Source: Paracyclopina nana (taxonomy: Eukaryota > Arthropoda > Copepoda > Cyclopoida > Cyclopettidae). Taken from it: DNA of 64,000 bases. The DNA is taken from contig JAGUCH010000001.1 of assembly GCA_019096065.1 (NCBI GenBank), forward strand, positions 7,502,001 to 7,566,000. Direction: 5' to 3'. Both the position numbers and the translations under genes were made by a program. The notes under the pieces were generated by a model. The model worked only from the letters and a program-made list of their open reading frames with translations, made no database searches and was not told where the DNA came from. This document shows positions 38,901-48,877 of this stretch, one piece after another; within the stretch, counting starts at the first letter, position 1, and every line of letters starts with the position of its first letter.

Positions 38901-39455
38901 GCTCCTCGGACACGTGGTCTTGAGCTTTAGAGAGCTTGTCAAAAACCCGGTCGCAAAGGCCACACTTGACCTTGGTGGGTCGGCCCCTGTGCTTTGTTTT
39001 GACGTGCGAGTTGATGCTCGACCTGGCCAACTTTTTGTGGCAGGTGAGGCAGTGGTAAGGAGCTTTGGCCTTCTTTTGCTCGTTGTAGTCCTCAAGGAAC
39101 GGCAACTTGCGTAGTGGCTTTTCTGACTTTGCCGAGTCTTTGCTGCTTCTTCGGATAATTATGGCGGCGCTTGAAGAGTCGCGAGAGGAGGAATTCGCCT
39201 CAGTCCTTGAAAGAATAATAGTTCGCGTTAGAAATTTAACGCGATGCCAAAAGCACATTATTATTGTGTACAGCGCCTCGATGAGATGCCTCAGTGCAAA
39301 TCCTCGTACTTGAAATACACACGCACACAATACACTGCATCATTTTCAAGCAACTTGGTTTACCTGCGAGGCTGTAACTGCTGCTGTTGCAAAGGCCTTT
39401 TAGAAACTTTTGTCACCAGTGCCGGTAGGTCGTCTTTGCATTCTCTATCCACCAT
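35977..39455 (-). CDS. C2H2 zinc-finger protein with AT-hook-like motif and CXXC domain
   Basis: Four coding exons on the minus strand: 39,455-39,364; 39,205-38,849; 38,786-36,517; 36,356-35,977. They sum to 3,099 nt, or 1,032 residues, all junctions in phase. Five C2H2 fingers lie at about 83-103, 112-133, 138-159, 168-188 and 196-217; the third is completed across a 62-bp intron. A long Ser/Ala/Gln-rich middle, poorly ordered, contains an AT-hook-like RRRGRPPK. A CXXC domain spans about 765-812 with all eight zinc cysteines (C770, 773, 776, 782, 785, 788, 804, 809) and the KFGG motif (793-796) found in CpG-binding members such as CFP1, KDM2 and MLL. The tail is acidic/basic, including RTQSRIDKWNKWKAKH. 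The role inferred is binding of unmethylated CpG DNA in the nucleus. The last exon is read in a different frame from the longest open frame there. The start is the ATG at 39,455, with A at -3 and G at +4. I know no named orthologue with this domain order. Confidence 0.9.
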
Positions 39456-39552
39456 TATTCTTAGATGAATCAGTCAACTGAACTGAGTCGTCGATGGCGT
39501 CCAACATCTTGAAGATGTCGCAGACCTCAACGAACCAAGTGGGCTGCTCCAC
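39456..39552 (-). other. Likely 5' UTR of the CXXC/C2H2 gene with an overlapping uORF
   Basis: An acceptor (GATTGCAG on the minus strand) ends just above 39,552. The 97 bp below it are open in another frame than the main protein. An ATG there encodes a 20-codon frame (MLDAIDDS...) that ends at a TAG 8 bases past the A of the main ATG and so overlaps it. This fits a translation-limiting upstream ORF. A sequence indel joining the two frames is the alternative. Confidence 0.45.
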
Positions 39553-41071
39553 CTGCAATCAAATTAGAGTAATGATAAGCCAAGGGAAATGGAAAAGCCC
39601 CAGGGACCTGGCCACAATTTTCGTGCCGTACGGCGATATGCAAGGCAATAGCTCTGAATAAAAGAAATGTGGTGGCGGCTTTCCTAAGGCGAGAGAATTT
39701 TCGCAACACCACCACTGCTTGTGCTGCTGTTTGATCGAACGCGCCGCCAGCAGGAACGAGCATGCGATGATTGCACACACGACTCTATACTGCTTGTATA
39801 GCATAATGACTAGAACTGCGTCAGAACGCCCAAAATTGCCGCAGCACAAGAAACGACCGGCTTCGTCCCCTCTACGTGGACTGCGCCGATGGCCGGCAGC
39901 AAGGAAGATATGAGCTCATCTACGCTCCATCATGTTTGGAGCTCGCGAGAAAAAGGAGCCTGGGCCAGCTTGAAAGAAGATTGCAGCAGTAAAAGCGGCA
40001 GCAGCCGCTCCTCGGCCGCATCATCATCAGATCGAGGTTATGGCGTCGTCGACCGCTGAAGCAAAGAGAAAGCAGCTTGGCTACTTGGAAGGAATATCGC
40101 GACGTTGCTGCTGCAGTAAGGCGACACACAAGATGAATGGTGCTCGAGCAGACCTAATTAGTAACTCTCCTTGCAATGTCCGGATCATGTGATCGGCACA
40201 TTGCACACAGGGCCGCGCGAGCTAGCGTGTTCCGCGCGTCAAAGATAGCCCAGCGAGTTGCCCCCTTTCGTCTGGAGCACCACATGCATACATACGACAT
40301 ACTATTACGACAACTACACATCGTGGCAAAAGCAGACTTTCTCCGACGATTCGAGCGTTTTCCGCCGTGAGGCTCTAGCTACTTCTGAATAATGCTGCTT
40401 CGAGCAAGCTGCCATGCTGCAACGCATATACGAACTATAGTCGTTTCCAGGAGGGGAGGGAGCTCGACGTAGCCGCTGCTGCAGCAGCATAGACTTTGCT
40501 CGCTAGGGGGGCTCAACCGGGATATTATCGAACGAGCAGCAACGACGACGCCATCGTCTCGCGTTCTGCCCACCACGCTGGCTAAAGTACCTACAGCACA
40601 TCATCATCATGCAGCAGTTTTTTTCCTTCCTCGCTTCTCCTTCTCTAGGCCGCGGCTGCTGTCACGGTGACGGAGCCATAAAGGAAAAAACAACTCGCAT
40701 GCATGCGCGCCTCATCCATAAGTTGGGGGGCCGGTCCCCTCGCTCGCGTGTTCCCCCATCCGGCAGCAACGTTCGCCAATGTGTGCGAAGACGGCGAAAT
40801 GGCTTTCTGATGACACACAGCTAGCATAAAATCCTTTGCTTTGCGGATCGCGTGGCCGACAGTCGATGTAGGCTACGACGAAGCACTACTAGCTGTAGTA
40901 GGGTGACGACGATGTCGTCGTCGTCTTTGTTGCGTGCAACTTTTGTCGTCGTCGTCTTTAGCACTACGTGCTACTCGTGGCCATGCAGGAGCACAGTGGG
41001 CCGCCGCGGGCTCAAAACCCTCTCCTCGTTTTTGCCGCTTTTCAAAAAGTGCTCGTTCGTTGCTCGTTCGC

Positions 41072-41089
41072 TCGGTCGGTCGGTCGGTT
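41072..41089. repeat. CGGT tetranucleotide repeat
   Basis: Four to five tandem TCGG units inside the CpG-rich block; a related CGGT run recurs near 45,318. Confidence 0.85.
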
Positions 41090-42071
41090 CGACCGTCGGT
41101 CCTTCTTGTGCTATGTGCTGACACCAACAAGAAGACGATGATGTGGATCGATACGAGCTGCACAAGTGGTGGTGGTGGATCCAATACTCACGACGTCGGC
41201 GAGTTCGACCGACACTCACGCTATTACGTGGCAGACCAACTATCTTCTTCCACAAGCGGGGGGGCCGAGTCATCTGCCCAAAGAGCGAGGTTCGCACAAA
41301 GAAACGGGCCTCGTCATCTGATGGCGCAAACCTTCTGCCCACCACCGTGACCCGATCATACGAGGCACGTATTTTTTGCAGGCCTGCCCAGATCGTGAGC
41401 AGAGCAAGGATGCCTCTGAGAGCCCTTCGTGTTTAGCAATATCATAACGACGTCGACTGCCGCTTCTTCGTCTTCTTGGCTGTCGACCTCGACCACATAG
41501 AACGAAGTATACGGCGGCTGCAGACACGCCAAAAAGCAGAAGCGAGAAAGTCCGGACAAACTTTTGCTGCTACTGCCGCTTCTACGACTTCTATGCTGCA
41601 AAAGCGGCCCTAGCCGTCAATCGATCCACCTTTCAGGATGTGTTCAAAACCTTGAGGAGCACGATCACCATCCAGTCATGCCCGATAAATGCCGATAAAA
41701 ACCATGCCACGCGCAAAAGAGGTCGCGCTCGCGCATTTTCGAAATTGGCGCCTTTGACAACTGTCAATGTCCATGCATTAAACCCGAGAGTCCTAATTGA
41801 CATCCGGCGGTCGATCGCGCTCGTCATTATAGCGCATCACCGACTGGTGAGCATAACCAACGGCTTACCGCAACCTGGTAGAATTCGGCGTTTGCGCCAA
41901 TTATTGTGATATGTATGATTGACCGGCCGGTCAAGAGAGGGATGCGAGCGGTGCGTCGAGGTACGGCTTTCACATGTGTGCTTGGTCAACTGCGTTGTGG
42001 TTGTTTTCGGGCCAATGCCCACTGACTGACTGTCTTTGGTCTTGGAGAGGCCGTGGCTGTCCCGCCATCGC

Positions 42072-42090
42072 CAGCAGCAGCAGCAGCAGC
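42072..42090. repeat. CAG trinucleotide repeat
   Basis: Six tandem CAG units in the CpG-rich block, not in any supported coding frame. Confidence 0.9.
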
Positions 42091-43445
42091 ATTCGCGACG
42101 TCGACGAGAGCCGGCCTGTGAGCTCGCTAGCTCTCTGTCTCTTTCTCCTCTCAAAGTTCGCCGTAACTTAGCCGCACACTAGCAGCTCGAGTCGTGAATG
42201 CAACGCTCAATTCCTGCGTCGAGCCAGCGAGATCGCGCAACGACACACAACGACTCGACGTCCTACGTTATGTTACTGCCGCGCACCGCGGGGCAAACGC
42301 AGCCCAAACCCCCTCGAGGTGGCAGCGTGACCACGCGCGACGGACATTGCGGGGCCTCTTCGTGGGCCCGCTGGAGCTTGACCCGCAAGGGGTTGGGTCG
42401 AGTGGGCTGCCTCGAGGTGGCCTCGGCTCAGGAAGGCTCACGTAAAGCTATGCTCGACGTCGATGGCCAACAGGGTGACTCCGCGGCCAACCATCTCCCA
42501 CTGGGCACGCAGCTTTTGGGCGTGACTCGACAATGTCGTAACGCTTTGGATGGAAACGAAATTGCTTTCGCGCGGCGGATCCACGGAGCGTGCATGCGTG
42601 CGTGAGTGGTATGGGTCGAAAGACGTTCCCCGAGGCGAGAGCTACAGGAAGACGACGACGACGTCAAGTCCACATCCAAGTACGGGATAAAGAGAGGCCA
42701 AAAGCGCGCTCTCTCGCACGAAGCGAGGAGCAGCTCAAGCAGCAGCAGCAGCCACGGCGGCTCAAGACCCTCTCGAGCTGCTGCATAGCGAGAAGCGTAG
42801 ACGAAGCCGTCACGAGGCCGACTCGATCGAGGCCGCTGCGGACCAGACCCACGCCCTTCATCATGGCAAATCTCATCAAGCATGCGAAAAGCGGCGGCTG
42901 AGAAATGCGAAGCGAAAAAGGTAGCGCGGCGCCGCGACGAGAAGAAGACCTTGGAGCTCTCTGGATGGATGCTGCAAGCCTACCATGCCTACTACTGCTA
43001 CGACGCAGCTTCGGAGCTATGCGGTCGATGCGAAAGAAAGAAAGAAGACCCGTGTGCTACGTGAACATGTCGGGAGATGGAGAGCGGAGGGACACACAAT
43101 GCGTGCTGCTAGCGAGCACATATGCGAGTAGCTCTAATGGCACACGCATGCATTACGGCGACGTTGCTCCACACCGGGGCGCACGGACCACGTCCACTTT
43201 GAGCGCTACCACATGGAGCCGTTTCGAGGCCGGTCACCCCGCTGTGCACCAGCCACGAGAACTTTTCCGAGAGGGGAAGGAAGCCTACTTTGCAGCTACA
43301 CGCAGACGAGAGCGTCGCCTTCGCTTCTGCTCCCGCTTCTTGCATTTACCAACCGAGATAACGACGATTCACGATGACCACCGCCAGTGGTTCTTTTTTC
43401 CACGGCTCAAGGGTCTCATGGTCCGCGGTGCATGGGTTCGATCTA

Positions 43446-43501
43446 GTTGGGCTTTGACACCGCCATGCAACCTCGCCTACGCGCGTTGCAAAGCCCAACT
43501 G
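43446..43501. repeat. Short stem-loop in the CpG-rich block
   Basis: AGTTGGGCTTTG at the left is matched by CAAAGCCCAACT at the right, giving a 12-bp perfect stem with a loop of about 30 nt. Confidence 0.6.
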
Positions 43502-45570
43502 CTGCGTGACTCAGGCACCGCTTCCAGCCGCGCAATTGTTGCCACGATTGGAAAATAATCAGCGGAGCGATGATTTTTTTTTCGCTTCCAAAACTTCGCT
43601 TCGGAAGCTTCGCGCAGTGGAGGCCAAATTCCTTTGAAACTGTAAGAGCGCCCCGAGAGATTGGCCCGGGCGGCGGTGAGCTTTGTAACGCTTATGATGC
43701 AACACACCTCGCTCTCAAACTCGAATTGGTTGAGCATTAGCCCCCATTATAGCTGCGAAAGCGTGGAATAACAAAGCTAGGAGCGACTTTGCACCCGCCG
43801 CTGCATGCTGCTTCGTCGCCAAATGCAATCACTTTTGAGTGCCTAACGAGCCAACTTTGCGCTGCTGCAGCGAGCGGCTATTTTAGGCAGCTCTCAAATG
43901 CCACCAAAGGATCCTTTGCGCCCTCTTAATGGGGCTTTTGATAAGCAGTCGAGTTGATCCATCTTCGAATCGAGATGGCGCGCGCATAAAAATCTAAAAG
44001 GCCGTATCTGCATGCCAGATGGAGCCTGCATAATGCATAAGGAAACGAAAAAGCTCACTCGGCGAACGAAAGTGTCACTCTCGCCTTGCCGCGAGTTAGG
44101 AATTGGCGCAATCAATGGCAAACTAAGGTGGCATTCGACCAAAAAGGAGCCGCTAAGGATCGAGGCGTTGAGCACGTACTGCAGCCTCTGGAAGGCTCGA
44201 ATCCAGCGAAAAAGGGAAAGTCAGACCCATCCGCTTTTTCAGCACACGCATCCCACATGTCTGGTCCCAAAAAGAGTGACTACTTGTTCTGGTTTCTAGC
44301 CTCCGCGGCAAAGAAGCTAGAGCCGCGTTGTCAACTTTTAGGCGGCTGCGCTCAAGAAGACGACGACGACAAAGCTGATAAAAGCGGTCGCTGAGCAGCA
44401 TGCATGCTATTCAATTCACCAAAGCGAGCGTACCGAATTCTACCGGTTCCCGGAGGCTCGCACGAAAATACGTAGTAGAGCTGCTAGTAAATTGCAGAAG
44501 CTGCGTTGGATGAAAATAGCGCGCGTAAGTTACCGCGGTGATTAAGCAAATATCGCATACGATGTGCAGTGACATCATCACCGGCTACGTCGCGTCATTT
44601 GAAAAAGTTCCCTCTGCTGATGATGAAAAAAGCCGATTGTTCGACGCGGCACAAAAAGAACGAGAAGCGCATGCAGCTTAGCTAATGCTCTCCGCTGCGC
44701 GAGCTAGAGTCGTTAGCCCCTTTTAGAAGCTCATGAAATGCCAGTGTGTGCAAGAGGCGAAGAACATGTTCGTAGCTGCAGTCACGTGAGCCGAAAGTTA
44801 GACTGTAAAATCGTGCTTACTTGATTCCTGCGTTCCGATCGACATGGTCTTAGGCTGGATGTTTCCGCAAGGTCCGGACAGTATGGGTGCACGGTCGTAA
44901 CTATATGGTGGTGTCCTGCAGCTTTGTCCGCTCGCTATTGTCCGGCATAGAGGAGGCGATCCTGACGCTTCATTTCGTCGTCGTTGGCTCCATCTCATCC
45001 ATCTATCCCTACCCTAAGCTTAGCCAACTCGACGTAGCACAGGCCGACACAAACGAGAACGAACGATTCCGATGAAGAGCCTGCGTGGGGACCAAAGATG
45101 CGGCGGCGGTGTCCTAAGTGGAAATTGCGCAGCGACACCGATTGCTCAAATCGACTAAAGCAGCAATTTACGTCGCGAAGCGGCCACCGTAACTATTAAG
45201 CTCGCCGAGGTCGCAAGCCGTCGCAGCAGCGGGAGAAGCAGCCTCGGTGGCCTCCAGCAGGAGCATGCATCGATTTCTCTAATGTTCAAAGAGGCTCTCT
45301 AGGACGACCACGTCGTCGTCGGTCGGTCGGTATTGGAACGCAACAACGCCCAACCAACCAACCTACCAACTTTTGGACCTCCTTGGCAAGCAGCAGCGGC
45401 ACGCAGCAGCCATTTACCACGCTGCTGGAGGGGATCTCGCTCGGCGCCATCATCATCATCTTGACTTGAAGCCCGTTCGTTCGGCGTTTCTAAAGGCTTC
45501 GCGAGCTGGCCTGCTTGTGACCATCATCAGTCCACGACGACAATCCTCTTTGTTCACGCCACACTTCTAG

Positions 45571-45592
45571 GACGACGACGACGACGACGACG
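45571..45592. repeat. GAC trinucleotide repeat
   Basis: Seven tandem GAC units, followed within 60 bp by a CTG run. Confidence 0.9.
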
Positions 45593-45629
45593 TTCATGCT
45601 ATTACGAACACGACATGTACTATAGACGC

Positions 45630-45646
45630 CTGCTGCTGCTGCTGCT
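45630..45646. repeat. CTG trinucleotide repeat
   Basis: Five to six tandem CTG units, close to the GAC run. Confidence 0.9.
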
Positions 45647-46335
45647 AGCTCGATGCAGTTTCCAGCAACGAACGACTTTTTCCACGTCGCAGCCACTATT
45701 ATTTCAGCACCGAAAGATATTGCGGACGGAGAGCGAGAGAAGCCTGCTTATCTGAAAATATGCTCATTTTCCCACCGTGCATGCAGAACGTACGTAGCAC
45801 GGCGATGCTCGCTAACGCCCTTATTCTATATCGACCGCTCGACTCACGCTATGCTGCTATGCGGGGAATGAACGATCTCGTATTTTCAACGGCATCGCAT
45901 TCTCTAAGCTCTTTGTAGCACACAGCCCTCTGCTTGAGCACGCTAAAAGTTGTCGTTAAGGCAGGTCGTATGACCGCGAGGCGCACGTCCGCAATTAAGG
46001 TTTGGTGAGGAAGGCCGGCTAATGTTCCGCCAACACGCGCAAAAAGCGAAAAGCAAAGTGTGGCACATAAACCATTCCCGGCACTCGACAATTAGATTGG
46101 TGGAGCACAATTATTCATAGTAGAGCCTTAGTAAGTTTTGCCACAATCACGTTTCTTAGCTTCAATCTTTATTTTGTTGGGAGTTTAGGTCGTAATTTTT
46201 AATCGTCAAGCCTGCATATTAGCTCAATGATGCTTCTTAAAGCTTGCCTTCAAATAACATTGCTAATAAGTCCATTTACATGCTTTGATTTTCAGGAGAA
46301 AAAGAAGTTTAAATAAATGACAAAAAACTGAATTC

Positions 46336-47489
46336 GGATTCACTGCAACTTTCCAACTCTTAATTTAAAAAAGTCGCTAAATTGAATAGTACGTGAAAAT
46401 GCGCCGTAACTTTAAAAATACCAAAAATTGACATTACCCCGATAAATATCCAACTAAATAATATAAAATATATTTCTCAGGTAGATAAATGTAACTGAAA
46501 AAAAACCATCCAAAGGGGATGTCTCAAAATCGGCATTTGGCGCACGGGATTTCTCCGCGTGTACATAAGGTCAGTATAACTAACTCGAAAATCTAAAGAA
46601 CGGCGGACAACAAAAAACTGAGAAATGTTTTGAAATCACTCATACTACGTCTGGTACTTTTTTAAAACAGGTCTATGAATTTAAGGCGTATGGATTAGGG
46701 AAAATTAAGATTGATTGCATGCATAAACATTTTGATGCCTTAAAACGTACACAGAAAATCAATTTTGAATGATAAAATCATAATAAAGAAAAGCTTCAGG
46801 GGAAACTGACACAAAAATCCAGCCGAAGAGTGCACATGAGAGTTCAGGCAGAAAAAGTCGAATAAACAATTATTTGAATTTTACCGCCTTTAATGGTTAG
46901 GCTGCGTGAATCAAAGTACCAAGCAGGTTTTGTGATTGTTGTCCGCCGCTCTTTAGTTTTTCGAGTTAGTTGGGTCAGTAGCGAGGATGCTGCAGTAGCT
47001 CGCTAAACTTAACTTCATTCCTCTTATGCATATGTGGAGAAATCCAACGCGCCAAATGCCAATTTTGAGACATCTCCTTTACCAAGAATAAGCCATATTG
47101 CCGGTTACAAATATTGCTCCAAATCTCAAAAAATTGCTGTTACATGATCACAAATAGGGTTTTAAATTATTACAAGGTGGCCACCTGATGTTTTTTGGAA
47201 AGCATGTTTGGGGAATATTTCAAGGGAGTCCAAGATACAAAAATGAATTTTTCATGCAACCATTCGGCCTAGGACTTCATTGACAAAATCTGAAGCTTGA
47301 TATGTTAAAATCTCCAAAGAAAACATTTTAGCTACCCAAAAAACAAAAGGAAATCACTTTTGAAGCATCAGCAGCAATCTAGAGGCGATTTTTTGTTGAT
47401 GGCTTCCTTCGGTACTGTTTGAATGAAATGATGGAAATTTTTAATTTTTTTTTATTTTTTAATTTTTGTTAGGATTGACCCTTCTGTGC
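46336..47489. mobile_element. TIR element, copy 2, inverted and interrupted
   Basis: This is the same family as 33,982-34,578 but in the opposite orientation. The right end TTAGGATTGACCCTTCTGTG matches the other copy's left end. The left part, from about 46,366 (AAAAAAGTCGC...), matches its right end. The internal region 47,180-47,400 (around TTTTTTGGAAAGCAT) also matches. The copy is split by the insertion at 46,511-47,080. The left terminus is degraded and approximate. Confidence 0.68.
46511..47080. mobile_element. Nested TIR element inside copy 2
   Basis: About 570 bp. AAAGGGGATGTCTCAAAAT at the left pairs with the reverse complement of AAAGGAGATGTCTCAAAAT at the right. The inverted similarity runs on for roughly 100 bp through GGCATTTGGCGC and an inner block CTAACTCGAAAA..CGGCGGACAAC. 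No coding capacity. It must be younger than its host element. Confidence 0.75.
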
Positions 47490-47582
47490 GTTCTCTAAAG
47501 AAATGAAGATGGCTTGAATACCAGCTCTTAGGTAGCTGCGGCAAAACTTATTAATCAGCCCTTATTTTATTGTGTAGCACCC

Positions 47583-48308
47583 CGGCATGGGTAAAGAGAT
47601 AAAGCGATAAATCGAGAAAACGATAAATATTCACGCTTAGGTGTGAAATTTTGCGCTTTATTTTGGTGGTCAATTTATCGTTTTACTTTGGGGTAAAAAG
47701 ATAAATTATTCTTATCACACTACAAAGTGAAATTAGTTGGTGAATTGAAAGGCTCACTCTATTGTTACTCTATATATGACCAGGACATTAAGATGCAATT
47801 TTTGCACATAGCACAATAATGGTAGTGGTACAATATACTAAATAGGACAATAGGCTTGGTTAAAGAATTTTTCAATTAAGAATATTGAAGCTGCATCTTA
47901 TAGTTATTTTGCTCAGTATCTCTGGAACCAGATGACATAAAGAACATATAGACAGACTCAGTAAAGCTACAAACCCTTAGCTTTCCAACTATTGAAATTA
48001 AAAAGCTGAAATATGTTTGGTTCTGTATTAATAAGCCTTTAAACTAGTCCTATTTTATTTGCATAACTCCTTAGAAGCAGCACTGTGGACAACCTTAAAA
48101 ACATTGAAAATGAGTTTAGGTTAAAGAAATTGTCTAAAAGAGGTGCTCATACTTTTCAAGTGCAGTGTGATAAGAAAAAAATCATTTTATCGTTTTACCC
48201 CAAAGTAAAACGAGAAATTGACCATGAAAATAAAACGCAAAAATTCACACATAGGTGCGAATATTTTGCGATTTATCGATTCATCGTTTTAACGCTTTAC
48301 CCTTGCCC
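47583..48308. mobile_element. Non-autonomous element with long TIRs and 9-bp duplication (Mutator-like)
   Basis: A 726-bp element with TIRs of about 150 bp: CGGCATGGGTAAAG at the left and the reverse complement of GGGCAAGGGTAAAG at the right. The inverted similarity continues through GTTTTACTTTGGGGTAAAA and CTTATCACACT. It is flanked by an exact 9-bp direct repeat GTAGCACCC (47,574-47,582 and 48,309-48,317). Long TIRs with a 9-bp duplication suggest a Mutator-like MITE. Each TIR carries a TTCRCRCNTAGGTGYGAA palindrome like those in 23,394-24,245. Confidence 0.82.
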
Positions 48309-48753
48309 GTAGCACCCACAAACATCAAAACAAATAGCTAAAAAATTGTGGAAAAAAGTTGATTAGCATACGTCTGAATCATTTCCGACAAACAAAATTT
48401 GTGGTCCGTTCATAAGTTCACCCTCAACCCCATGCAGCAATGACAATCCAGATTAAATGTTGATTAAATCTTAAAATGTATAAGCCCTTTCGACATATCT
48501 AGAGGCATCGAGGACAGTGAGCATAAAGCATTTGGCGCAAGCGCAATAGCTCTACTCCGCTGGAAAGCTTCATACGTAAAACCTAGGAAAGCCCAGCCAG
48601 TACTCCTACTGAATGAATGGCTCTTCCTTGGGGCCTCTTCTCTCTCTCGTTTTTGCTTTTGCTGACACAGAAATACACACAGTTTGAATAGGAGCAGGCG
48701 CTAAGCACAAGTTTTACACAGAAGTGCGAGGAAATATTACTCGACGAGTAGAG

Positions 48754-48877
48754 GTAAGCAACAAAGAATTTCTGAAACACTCACCTGCTTGTGGTGATGC
48801 CCTTATAGTTGAAGTCAGGTGAAGAAGCACTGCTCTTGAGCTAGCCATATGGACACAGTTATCATTTGATTTTCTAG
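48754..48877 (+). other. Candidate 5' UTR intron of the PAL gene
   Basis: Donor TAGAG|GTAAGC at 48,753/48,754 and acceptor TTTTCTAG ending at 48,877, directly before the PAL start codon. The 124-bp size matches the short introns of this gene. Confidence 0.5.

Larger units (their letters stand above)
39900..46080. promoter_or_regulatory. GC- and CpG-rich block upstream of the CXXC/C2H2 gene
   Basis: Base composition changes sharply: about 6 kb with high GC and many CpG, against an AT-rich background either side. It holds GAC/CTG/CAG and CGGT repeats. Many long open frames overlap on both strands (the longest about 217 codons at 42,905), but GC-rich DNA has few stops by chance and none shows a domain. 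On the minus strand a small candidate leader exon ends at a donor at 44,821/44,820 (ATCAA|GTAAGC). It contains an ATG at 44,845. The most likely role is promoter and leader DNA of the CXXC/C2H2 gene, possibly shared with PAL, which points the other way. Confidence 0.5.

Noticed and set aside
42905-43558. 217-codon plus-strand open frame
   Set aside because: It lies in GC-rich DNA where stops are rare, overlaps several other frames on both strands, has no domain, and its composition follows local base content.
48085-48312. 75-codon open frame across the right arm of the Mutator-like element
   Set aside because: It is mostly translation of the terminal inverted repeat and starts from a non-ATG codon.
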